64,000 nucleotides of DNA from the NCBI RefSeq assembly GCF_901709675.1, contig NC_051092.1, positions 1,182,491 through 1,246,490 on the forward strand. Reading direction: 5' to 3'. A model generated the notes under the pieces. The model made no database searches. It was not told the origin of the DNA and worked only from the letters and a program-made list of their open reading frames with translations. Below are positions 13,426 through 24,000 of this stretch, piece by piece. Source of the stretch: Syngnathus acus (lineage: Eukaryota > Chordata > Actinopteri > Syngnathiformes > Syngnathidae). A program made the position numbers and the translations under genes. Each line of letters opens with the position of its first letter. Position 1 is the first letter of the stretch.

Positions 13426-14394
13426 AATTCCACTCACAAGAAATGATCTCCAAAAATCTTGAAAGCTCACGTTTTGTTTCCGTTTGACATATTTCACAAG
13501 AAAACTCACGAGGTATTAAAGTACAAGAACAGAGAAGCCCGTGAACGCTCTCCTGCGTCCTTTTGTTTTATCGGCTTCATAGAAACTCATTTGAAAATTT
13601 AAAAAATTGTTTACACTTCACAGTACAGATGGACAGCATCTAACAACAAAATCAAGTCATCTAGGAGGACTACACTGGTAGAAGAGAAGCACACGAGTAA
13701 TAAAACAGCATCATGCCATGGATGATATAGGATGATGGCTCGGCTGATCAATCGCACATTTAAAGCATCACGTCGTGTAGAATGAGATGTCAATTCAAGG
13801 TCAACATTTTAAGGATGAAACATTTCGGATAAAAGTCTCCTTGAAGTCGTTTGGCGTGTTTTCTTTTTTTCAACATGTTTGGCATCCGTGCGGCAATATT
13901 ACCTGAGGCGCTTTTTTTTCTTTTTTTTATCGGATTATGAAAAATGTCTTTAAAAGATTGATCCCAATGCACGTTATTTTGTCGATTTTTTTTGCATGTG
14001 TTTGTGCTTGGTGATTCCAAATCACATTTAGAGACTATCCATAATTGGTCCAAGAGTTATTTCGAATGTAAGAATGCTGCGTGACAGGCAGAACAATGAA
14101 ATGCCCTTCTCTGCGAATCCATCATTAAAATAAATACGCTCTGCATTTTGTGACTTTTTTTTATGTTTGTGCCGTGAGATTTTTCGAATGTAAAATATGT
14201 GCCATGGCTCAAGAAGGTTGGGGGTCGCCGGTAGAGTAATTGCAGAACAGCAGTGAATTAGCGCCACGTTGTTTAACATTACAACAACCGCTTACAATCT
14301 CAGTGACGGGTGAGTTTTTTTTTTGTTTTTTTTCTGAGGTAAAGACAAAAAAAAAGATTTGGCGGAATCAAAAAGAAGAGGATCTTACAGGTTC

Positions 14395-16533
14395 TCAGCG
14401 GCTTGGCTGCTTGTAGTTTCCGTTGATCTCCTCGGAGATGTTGACCGCCTCCGCACCCAGCGGTAGTCTGTCACTATACTCCGAGCCAACCTCGAACTCC
14501 TCCTGGTTGGTCTTGGATGATGACCCGGGGATGGATCCCGTCGCCACGCTGCCCTCGGCTTCACCCTCTCCCTCGGGGGCTTCCTCCTCCCCCTCGCCCA
14601 TCTCGCTAGGGTCGAAGGTCTTCTCGGATTCCACGAAGGACGTCCTGCGATCGAAGTCCCCTGTCATTTGCTTCTCCATCTGGTCGGGATTGTGCGCCTT
14701 CATAATGAGCTTGTAGGTCTTCCCTTGGTATTTGTAGAGAAGGTGGCAGCAGGTGGCCCCCAGTAGAGGCACCGTGGCCAGGCCCAGGAGGAAGATGCTC
14801 ACCACCACGATAATGAGGAGGGAGGGGATCTTCTTTCTGGTCGTGAAGACCACTTGGACTTGACAGTCTTGTCCTCCATAGGTGAGACAAAGAGTGTAGT
14901 TGGTGCCCGGGTGTAATCCGGTGAAGTGATATGAATTGACCCCCTCTTCAATGTTGGACCACTTGATGACAGAGTGTCCATTTCCGGTGTCCACGCAGAT
15001 GTAGAGCATGTCCGGGCCGGGTTTCCCCAAAGTGGACTGGTAAAGACCGGCGGGTTCCCTCACCACCGTCTCGGTGTTGTCGCTTTGACTCAGGTGAAGG
15101 TTGGATTTGCTTCGGGCGAGCTGCAGCGGGTTCAGCTTGACCTTCGCCTCCGTCTCGGACACCTCCAGGGCGATGACGCCAAAATCGAAGGTGTACTGCT
15201 TGAGGTCGTCCAGGGTCATGTTGAAGGCGTGGTTGGAGACGTATTCGCTGCCGTCTCGCACGCCACACTTGCTGGCGAACACGGGGTCTTTGGAAACCCC
15301 CTCCTCGAGGGCGTCATCTTGTTTGTCTGAAGGACCGTCGGGCTTGATCTTGGTCCTATCCTCGCCCTTGGACCAGTTGATCACGTTGTTCTTGGAGTTC
15401 TTGGGCAGGGTGGGCTTGTTGTAGGATGGGCGGATTTTGTCCACCGTGGAATCCACCGCTGCGTGTTTCTTGCTGACCGCCGGGGACAGTTTCACCGTGC
15501 TCTCGGCCTTGCCCAGATCGTTCACCGCCATGCAGGTGTAATTCCCGTCTTCCTTTTTAGTCAGGCGAGGGACGACCAGAGTACCGTTTTGAAAAACCAG
15601 GAAACGATCGTTGGTGGTCTTGTCGTTGACCGGCAGGTCGTTGACCTCGCCTGCGGAGGGCAAAGGGAACAAGAAATTCTGATTCCCTGCAATCACCTCC
15701 CAGCTAACCAGCGGTCTTGGACTTCCCTTACTGTCACAGTTCAAGACCACCGTGGAGCCTTCAAGCAGCTCCGCGCTACCAATATCGGGCTGGAAAGTTA
15801 CGGTGACCACGGGAACCTGACAGTCAAGTTTGGGGATTTTTGTAACCAGGACACCCTTCAAGTGATCCGGGGACTCGCACAGAATCGAACTGGCCTCGGG
15901 GATGGAGATCTGAGTCGTGGCGATCCAGTCCTTCAGCCACTCCAGGCTGCAGGAGCAGGAGAAGGGATTGTTGGAGATCTGCAGGTGGGACATTGAGGAC
16001 AGAGCTCTGAAGGTGCCCTGGACGATGGTGGTGAACTTGTTGTTATTGATGCGCAGAGAGCGCAGATCGTTGAGCGCGGAGAAGGCATCCCTGGGGAGGT
16101 TCACCATCTCGTTGTTGTTCATTTTGAGGAGCTGCAAGGCGGTGAGATTCTGCAAGTCCTCCCATGGGAAGTTGACTATTTTGTTGTAGCTGATGTCCAG
16201 GTTGCGCAGTTGGCTCAAGGGGGCCAGCGTGTTGGTCTCGATGGAAACGATCTGGTTGTGGGCCAGCCAGAGAGAGGTGACCTGGGTGATTTCCACGAAG
16301 CTCTTGCTTTTCAGAGATTTGATCTTGTTGGCCGTGAGGCCCAACGTGGTGACGCTGGAAGGCAGACCCACGGGCACGGCAAGCAGGTCTTTCGAAGCGC
16401 AGTCGGCAACTTGGTGGGTTTGTTTGTCCAGGCAGCTGCACTGCTCTGGGCAGCAGTGCACTTTTGCCAGCAGCGTCAGCAGCGTCAGCAGCGTCAGCCA
16501 CAAAGCCACGAGTGCCGCGTGTCTCGCCGCCAT
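14395..16533 (-). CDS. islr2: ISLR2 (LINX), LRR and Ig domain membrane protein
   Basis: ISLR2 is a neuronal cell-surface protein that modulates neurotrophin receptor signalling and axon growth. A single coding exon of 712 residues matches the intronless coding region usual for ISLR genes. I start at the ATG at 16533 (MAARHAALV) and not at the upstream in-frame ATG, because a splice acceptor lies at 16543-16544. Residues 1-26 form a signal peptide. Next come a Cys-rich LRR N-cap (about 27-45), five leucine-rich repeats (about 60-190) and a C-cap with FSCSCSLEWL (about 191-238). An Ig domain spans about 243-350 (Cys in VVLNC and GNYTC). A linker precedes the fibronectin-like segment. The transmembrane helix is LLIIVVVSIFLLGLATVPLL and the tail is acidic. 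The membrane-spanning helix and length favour ISLR2 over secreted ISLR. A 9-bp tandem repeat encodes part of the signal peptide. Confidence 0.93.
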   Translation of the reverse strand: MAARHAALVALWLTLLTLLTLLAKVHCCPEQCSCLDKQTHQVADCASKDLLAVPVGLPSSVTTLGLTANKIKSLKSKSFVEITQVTSLWLAHNQIVSIETNTLAPLSQLRNLDISYNKIVNFPWEDLQNLTALQLLKMNNNEMVNLPRDAFSALNDLRSLRINNNKFTTIVQGTFRALSSMSHLQISNNPFSCSCSLEWLKDWIATTQISIPEASSILCESPDHLKGVLVTKIPKLDCQVPVVTVTFQPDIGSAELLEGSTVVLNCDSKGSPRPLVSWEVIAGNQNFLFPLPSAGEVNDLPVNDKTTNDRFLVFQNGTLVVPRLTKKEDGNYTCMAVNDLGKAESTVKLSPAVSKKHAAVDSTVDKIRPSYNKPTLPKNSKNNVINWSKGEDRTKIKPDGPSDKQDDALEEGVSKDPVFASKCGVRDGSEYVSNHAFNMTLDDLKQYTFDFGVIALEVSETEAKVKLNPLQLARSKSNLHLSQSDNTETVVREPAGLYQSTLGKPGPDMLYICVDTGNGHSVIKWSNIEEGVNSYHFTGLHPGTNYTLCLTYGGQDCQVQVVFTTRKKIPSLLIIVVVSIFLLGLATVPLLGATCCHLLYKYQGKTYKLIMKAHNPDQMEKQMTGDFDRRTSFVESEKTFDPSEMGEGEEEAPEGEGEAEGSVATGSIPGSSSKTNQEEFEVGSEYSDRLPLGAEAVNISEEINGNYKQPSR
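16468..16498 (-). repeat. 9-bp tandem repeat inside the islr2 signal peptide
   Basis: The unit CAGCAGCGT is repeated 3.4 times (16468, 16477, 16486, 16495). On the coding strand it reads Thr-Leu-Leu, giving the periodic WLTLLTLLTLLAK hydrophobic core. Confidence 0.95.
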
Positions 16534-16542
16534 TTTCTGCAC

Positions 16543-17600
16543 CTGCAAGCAATAAAGAAAAACAAAACTGATTCTGATACGTAAATGCACATTACTGATT
16601 ATTTGAATGAGATACAGAACACAATTATGGGTTTAGGGACATCATTGGACACATTTGACCCAATTTCTTCTTTTTTTGTTAACAAAACTAAAAAAAAAAA
16701 AAAAAGTTGTTCTGTTAAAAAAATAAAAATAAAAAAACTAACCCAATTTTGGCCAAAAACTGGAACAGATTAGTACTTGGGTCAACGTGACCCACCTCTC
16801 TAAAAACCCAAACTCTTGGGTCAAATTGCCCAAAGTAGGAGATTGGTCCAATTTTTGACTCCAATTTTATTTGTATTGAATTTTCATTTATTTCTACTTT
16901 TTGGACAGTTTTAAGAATGCACACGCAACCATTCACAATCACATTTTATGGACAATTTGTGTTTTGTATGTGCAAAAAAAAAAAAAAAGCTGCAACTATG
17001 CAAGGATGGGGAGAACATCCAAAATCCACAGAGCTGAGATTCGAACCTCAAACCCCTAAACTGTGAGACAGACCACTACTTCATAATACTGCCCATTTAA
17101 AATGTATATTAAATGTATATTTCATTAAAGCTCAAGCACAATTGAACACGACACCAAAAAGATTCACATATCGCTATTACCAACATTTTCTTTCACAATT
17201 CATCCAACCTTTGCATTTTTTTTTCTTTCTTCAATAACTGGCTCATAAATAAAATTTTGAATGGACTTACTGTGCAATGGTAACTTCCGTCCCGCGCTTC
17301 CTATCAATCACACTTGACTTTTCAATCCAAAAAGCTTCAGAAGAAGTGGAAAACAATCTCACGAGTGGATCAATTCACATGACTTTTGCAGTGATGAGGG
17401 CGATGGAGGCAACATGTTTTGGTCCCGGTGAGCAGTTTGCGGTCCGTGGGTGATTTCCCCCCCACCCACTCTCCCTCTTTTCTGCTGCAAGTGTCGGATC
17501 TTCTGCACGCGCGCTCCCGTCGCCAAGCAGCCAGCAGAGGCATCGTCGGGAGCGCGCAGCCTCTCCCACATCCCGCGCGCCTCTTCTCTATTAAAGATAC
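16543..17600 (-). promoter_or_regulatory. islr2 5' UTR intron, leader exon and GC-rich promoter region
   Basis: The acceptor at 16543-16544 (TTGCTTGCAG on the minus strand) implies a 5' UTR intron. A matching minus-strand donor (CACA|GTAAGT) lies at 17269-17270, so the intron would be 16543-17270 and the leader exon would lie above 17271. GC-rich DNA with several CpGs at about 17470-17600 is the likely promoter. No transcript data support this; it is read from splice-site strings only. Confidence 0.45.
17000..17093 (-). mobile_element. Degenerate tRNA-derived SINE (DANA/V-SINE-like), minus strand
   Basis: On the minus strand it reads a B-box-like GGTTCGAATCTC followed by a diverged GTGGATTTTGGATGTTCTCC, the same layout as the better preserved SINE at 63870-64000. 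It lies in the islr2 5' UTR intron. Confidence 0.7.
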
Positions 17601-20600
17601 AGCAGCTCCACGTCCTGCAACCAAATTAATAATTGACGAGCTTGATGATTAATTGATCAGTCAGACCTAAACATAATCTTTGACCTCATTCGGCTCGCGT
17701 GCAGTCCCTCCCTTTGTGTCTGGATAGAACAGAATAGAACATTTCACAACAATATAGCGCGCACGCATAAGAGATGGATAAAAAGAATGGTATTAGTTTC
17801 AAAGATGCTGCACATGAAGGCCACATATCACTTTCGTCCAGTTCACTGTACAGTCTACAGAATGCCATTTTGTATGCATGCACAGTACATTGCATACACA
17901 ATCCAAGGAGAGTGAATACAAGATGATTGAAAAAAAAATCTGCTTTTACAATGATTGTTAACAATGCTGATCGGTTGAGTTTATATGCTATATATATCAT
18001 TTTAGAATCCACTGCATGATTTCTTTTGCCTCATCTACACAAGAGAAGCCAAATATCAAAACACTTCTCAATGTGATGTTCGACGCAAAAATGATTATAT
18101 TATTATTTACATAAAACCAGATTCATTTTCATTTATTTATTATACAGCCGTATTGGTTCTGTATAAATATGAAGTGTAAACTAAATTTGTGGCCGGTGAT
18201 TTTGACTCCCTTGTGTTTTCAAGCATTTTCATGTTCTTTCAACCAACAGTGACATCTACTGTTAATATGGTGTTATTACAGCTGCCTGTATTTTTTTTTT
18301 TTTTAATTGTTTTATTATAAATCCTTTTATACAGTACTTCAAATAACAAATTTACTAATAAACAATGTTAATTAAAACATTTTTAGTTTCAATAAACAAT
18401 GGTCATAATAATCCCAATTTATCTTCTCAATTCTTGTATTGAATCAAGTGCGTAAAACAAAAATGGTTTCATAGCACTGCAGTTTTGTGCACTATTACAA
18501 TCTGTGTCATGCGTAGGATTTATTAATAATACAGTGAGAGTGCTGTTTGTTTAAAACGATTTCAAAACATTGATGTGAAGCTGTACAATATGAGTTCTAA
18601 CGTTATATAGGACGACAACGACCTCTGCTGTTAACAAATTGGAGTATTGTGACGTAATAGTGCCGCAATTAAGTCCCCCACTGACAAACATAATTGCAGC
18701 AATGCTGTATAGTGGCCAAAATACATTGACGTCATTTCCTGGTTGTGTCAGGAACTTCCGTAGTCCCAAGATGTGTTGCAATTCATTTTAAGTTGTTTCA
18801 AGATTGGAAAGAAAGAATGTGTTTTTGTTCAATGGTTGTTTTGTTTTTTGTTTTACTTCAGCTTCCTTCCTATACTTCCTGATCACAGGAAACAGGACAA
18901 TTAGTTGCCCTAAACAGTGGCGGACCCCCTCAGAGATTCAAGGTCGATTTACGCCCAGCGGCCTTCAACAGAATCTGTCGTGCAGCGCCATACAAAATTA
19001 CAGCTAATGATAGTGAGGCTGGAGAGCTTCTTCAAAGTGCTTAGTCGAGCAAGACTCGTCGAAATCCGATCAGCTAAGCTTTCCAAATGCAAGATTGTCA
19101 TGACGTGGACGACGGCGTTGCTATTGCCTACTGTTTGTTATCCCTTTTGTTTTGCGACTTGAGCAAACATACATTTGATCAACATCAGGCGGGTCCCTCG
19201 AGGTTTCGATGCACCATCCTCATGTGACTACGCATGGAAACAACGGGCAAAACAAAGAAGGCTTGTAGAGTGGGTGGGGGCATGATACATCATCACATGC
19301 TGCCAACCAGCTATTTCTCAACTCTAAGTGACATTTCGACCGCTTTCTCGGATCATCGGTATCGAGCTAATATTCGTCGTTCTGCGCAGAGGAAAGAGAA
19401 TATATTACTGAGAGTATTGTTGTGTGTCTACATGTGTTGCTGCGATGTAGCACTGTGAATGTGAAGGACTTACCCACAGGATACAGAAAACACTTCCCGG
19501 TTCCCTGGCTTTTATTGTAACAAAAAAGCAAAAACTTCATGTGATTACGCTTGTTACATAAAAATCTATATGACTTAATAATGCAATTGTTTTGCAGACA
19601 AGTGAAACCCATGTATCACTGCATTTTGTTGATTAAAATAATGATCATTTTGGAAATAAATAGAAATAATCTTTTGTTGATTGACGCTCTTCATTGGACA
19701 GAGCCCAACCATTAAATGAAAATGAAAACATAAATAGTCCTGAAGGTAAAAGAATGCAAAAATAATCTTTTCAACAATATGTTGACACCATTAGCCCAAA
19801 CAAGATTTTCTGATGACTATCATGGTTGTGGAAAAAAAATTAATAAGATGAGGCCATCCATCTCAGGGGACTACCATTTTTGTCCAATATTGATATTGGC
19901 CAAAATGGATGATTTCATCGGCTTAATTCTAATTCCACACTTCAGAACACCATGTTTAGACGAGCGGTGCCACATAAGAACATTTTTGCATTTCGATAGA
20001 CGTAATTCAAAGATTTGTACCAAAATGTAATTTGCTAATAAATATACTTTATAATTCATATTAATCTAAACATCTATACAAAAATATCCAAACGATAGTG
20101 CAGTAAACATAAGTAGTTGAAATAAAATCGATATCATTGAGAAGGTTTTCAGTAACAAAGGCTGTCTTATTGCACGTTTTACAAAGGCCTCCTTGTCCGT
20201 GAGTTGTTCTCAGCAGAGGTAGGTAGGTAGGTGGTGGTGGGGAACAAAACAAAGAGATTCACCCAAGGACTCGGGGGGTGCACACAATATACTCGCCCAA
20301 TAGGCTGGAAGAGAGCCAGACTGCACTGCTCCTTGTGGACTAAACCACCTGTCTCAACATGTGCGAGACTCACTGTTTGTGAACAAGAAGTCCAGAGCAC
20401 TGACTCACTTTGTGGATGAAGCTGAGGGAACAGAGGACACACATACAAACACAAGGGGATTCCTTCAGTTTCACCTTTCAAATATCACTTGCAAAATGCT
20501 GGACTGGCATTTCTCTCGCTGTCAGAACAAACTTACACCGCTCGTCGTAGTGTTGAGGCTACGTACTTGTAGAAAATGAATTAGACACTAGAATAATTCA

Positions 20601-21030
20601 TAGGTAATGTGTTGTGTTAGTGTTTATCGTGTAGTGTAGATTCATGATCTTGGCAATTTTTTTTAACCATTCAAATTTGCCATGGTAGTTAACAGCAGTC
20701 CTCTTAATAATATGGTCACTTTTCTTGAAATCATTTGGAACACAAGATAAAACTTTGGACCACTAAAAGCACAGAATTTTGTCCTGGCCGATCATTAACG
20801 GCCACGACTCTATCATCAGCTATTTGTTGAACTCTTTGCGGAATCTTAGTGTTTTTTTTTTTTATCTTCTATCATGCCTTAAGATGCTACAAGATGGCAC
20901 CAAAGCCTTCTCGAGTAGGAAAGTAGTAGTAGTCAAAAAAAAAAGACAGAAATGGAACTTTCTTTTAGCTTTCTAGCTGGATGGATGGATGTGGGGTGAA
21001 TATGTTGCAGCCACATTTTCACTCAGTAGT
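17601..21030. other. Intergenic region between islr2 and sema7a
   Basis: No coding exon could be supported over 3.4 kb. The DNA is AT-rich with a few short frames (for example at 18.8-19.2 kb) that match no family I know. It includes a dispersed repeat fragment at 20876-20934. The lower-coordinate end should include the sema7a 3' UTR, which runs toward lower coordinates from 21031. Confidence 0.6.
20876..20934. repeat. Dispersed repeat fragment, copy 2 of a pair
   Basis: It shares the pattern GATG.C..AAGATGGCACCAAAGCC..TAGGAAAGTAGTA with 12231-12285. Confidence 0.5.
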
Positions 21031-24000
21031 TCAGTTTAAAAACAACAAGGCAAGGCTAAGTCCAAGTGTGATCCACAATGTCTGTGCTACGACAGCCGAT
21101 GCTTTACCTCGGTCGCCCTTGGTACGTCGGCCATCTTGCTCGGTGAGATGATATCTCTTCACCACCTTGACGTGGTCCCTCTCTTCCGAGACGCAGTCAT
21201 AGTTGCCGTAGCTCTCGCGGCTCATGGCGGGGATGAGGAGCAGGCAGTTGGAGTGCATCTGGAGGCAAGGCCTGCTCTGGTCACCGTGTTTCCACGTGTA
21301 GACGGCGTGGTAAGAGTCAATGGGACACGACAGGTAGAAAGGGACACCCATGGGCACAGCGGGCAGAATCAAGAAATCGTCGTCTACGGGCGGTGCGGCG
21401 TTTCGTCTGGTCCGGTTGACTTGATTATGTTCTTAAAAGGGCAAGACCAAGTGGGAGAAAAGAACAATGGCATTCATTATGTGGTAACTTGCATTCCCCA
21501 ATATAGATAACAATAATCATGCTCAATAATGTACATAATAAAAATAGCCTTTGCTTTTTGTAGGCATAAAACACAGGATGATCGAGAGGATGTTCAAAAA
21601 TATTTCTAATTCCTACAGCAAAAATGAGGCTGAGTTTGAAACACTTCCTGTTTCTTCTTCTTCTTCTTTGAACAGTGTTAAACACAATCGCATGCAGTTT
21701 CCTAGTGGCCAAAAGTGGAATTACATCCCCAAATAAACTGAATTGAGTTATAAAGGGACAAATAAATCTATCTGCAAAATAGCGGGATCTGAACCCGTCA
21801 TGGTATTTAGTATTTGAGTACCTGATGTGGTTGCAGAACACACGTTTGTTCTCCCATCAACAATATTTTGAATGCCCTCACTGTAGAAAAAAAAAAGAAA
21901 AACATCCAACCTTTAATTAATGAAATATTAATTATTCGATGTTTCAGACTTACGGGACAGTCGGGGTGCATCCAGAATGAGTCCAGGAACAATAGGGGTC
22001 CCGAGCCAGAACACAGTCTGCGCACGATTTGTTATACTCATCACAACTCCGGAGGTCCACCACCGAGATTTTCTCTGCGAAACTCACCACCAGTTTTTTC
22101 TAGGCGAAAACAAAAAATGTGTCAACTTTAACAATCCAATAGAATACAAGAGCTTTCTGCTCATTTTCCCTTAAGACTGCCACACAGGTACTCATCGAAC
22201 AACATTTTCACCATTGTGGCTGTTTTCCATGCTTTAAAAAAAACATTCAAGTCACGTGAAGTTGAAACAGGATAAAGAGCTCGGGAGTACACTCAAACCC
22301 CCGATCGAAAACCAAAACATTTGCTGAAAAGCACTCAGTAAATGTGCACGGCTAGCTCGTAAAAGAGTTCAAGAACAGTAACAACTAGTTTTTATTGAGC
22401 TGTACCTTTTTAGAGTCCAGTTTCATCGACTGTATGCTGGACTGACTTGAGATTTCCGTTTGGGAGATGATGAAAGGTTCCGATCCGGACTCTAAAATTT
22501 TATGGATCTTCCCGGAGTCTATAGGATATGATAAGCATCACAAAAAAGTCAAGTGTGTCACTACTAAATTATTTCAGTTGCAAATTGACTGCAGTGCAAA
22601 AAGCTCATTGAAACACAAAGCTTGTCGTGAGGAATGAGGAACAGGATGTGTTGGGCTTTGTTGAACAAAATTAGCCAAAGAAAGGACTAAAAATAGTCCA
22701 ACAAATGTATTGTTTGGCAAACAAACAGGATGTAACCTACCAGTGGCCAGCAACAGAACATTGTAGGCGCTCAGGTCAGCCGCCTGGACTCGGTCCACGA
22801 CTATTTTGGTGTAGTTATCGTTGCTGACGTAGAAAGGACTGGTGTAGTGCACAGAGTGGACCCAGTCGCTCATTTCGGGATAATCTCTCACCACGCTGAC
22901 GGTGGCTAGCGGCAGTAGGCGGCTGTTGCGTACGCACTGAAACAACACAAGACGTACTTTTTCATCAACATTTTGTTTCTAACTGGAACTTCACCTCTTC
23001 TCGCTAGTAAGCTGTCTCATCACTCACAAGTGATGAACGTTCACGCCTTAACGTGAAGTTGGAAACCACCCTTGGTGAGAAGTGGTGATGCGCACAACTA
23101 ATGAGAAACCTTCCATGTTTTGTCAAGGCTACACAGCTCAACCACATGGGACACATGAAAATAAGACTTACAGTTCCTGGCCTTGGTTGTGGAACAGCCT
23201 TGTCATAGCCCTTGAAGGTGGAGTTGTTAAAAATGCCTTCAATGGTTTCCATGGAATAAATACAGACTGCAGTGGCGTTCCTGTAAAATGAAGAGAAGGA
23301 GTCCAACGTGAATAAAGTTGATTCTGATTTAGCGTGACAAAACTTGAAGGGACTGTGAGATGGTCATGTTTTGTTGTATTCACCCAATTATAGTATAAGT
23401 AGATTTTTTGGGAAAATTTCAAAATGAAGACAATGCCTGTCATATTTGGCCCCCGTCACATGACGTCACGGGACGCCCACGGGGGCCAGAAACGTGATTG
23501 CTGTGGCTGTCGGAAACACTGATTGCATTGCTCCATGTATGATGGTCACGGGTCATCTAAATTAAAACTCCAATGTTTACTCATCGTGCTTGAGTAATAC
23601 TCGTGGGAGGGAGAGAGTGAGCCACAGCAGAAGAGGCTGCACCACCCTGAATCTTTATGACATTACATAACTACACTCCTCAATTTCTCCGAGTGTTATT
23701 GAAACAGGGTTGCGCTGAATTTCCTTCGAAACATAACATGTCACTTCAGATGTTGTTTTCACTATGCAGATGAAACAGCGATGGTCTGAGAAGGTTAACC
23801 AAGGATTATTTTCCCTCATCCAATATAGAATGCATTATTTGTAAAAATAATAATCATCTATTGACAGCATTATTGAAAGTATGATTAGTTTGATGGTTTT
23901 TTTTATGTTGAAAATAATCATTATCAGCAGCATTATAATGATTGATTGTTATTGTATAATTATGTATTATTTTTAATCATTGGATTAATTTATTCACAAT

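Larger units (their letters stand above)
12611..14394. other. Convergent 3' region of stra6 and islr2
   Basis: The two genes point at each other across 1.8 kb. A plus-strand AATAAA at 13169-13174 would give stra6 a 3' UTR of about 0.56 kb. A minus-strand AATAAA (TTTATT at 13420-13425) would give islr2 one of about 0.97 kb. The two transcripts need not overlap. No further coding exon is visible. Confidence 0.6.

Noticed and set aside
14974-15996. Long plus-strand open frames (118 and 177 codons) at 14974-15330 and 15463-15996
   Set aside because: They lie antisense to the islr2 coding exon and are explained by its GC-rich codon use. They show no family features.
16533-16590. Upstream in-frame ATG giving islr2 a 731-residue product
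   Set aside because: A clear acceptor (TTGCTTGCAG) lies between the two ATGs, and MAARHAALV gives a proper signal peptide.
18804-19162. Short frames at 18.8-19.2 kb suggesting a lost gene
   Set aside because: Several stops in every frame, no family similarity and no splice signals that would link them.
21781-21805. B-box-like GGGATCTGAACCCG in a sema7a intron
   Set aside because: No A-box or SINE body nearby. Too short to call.
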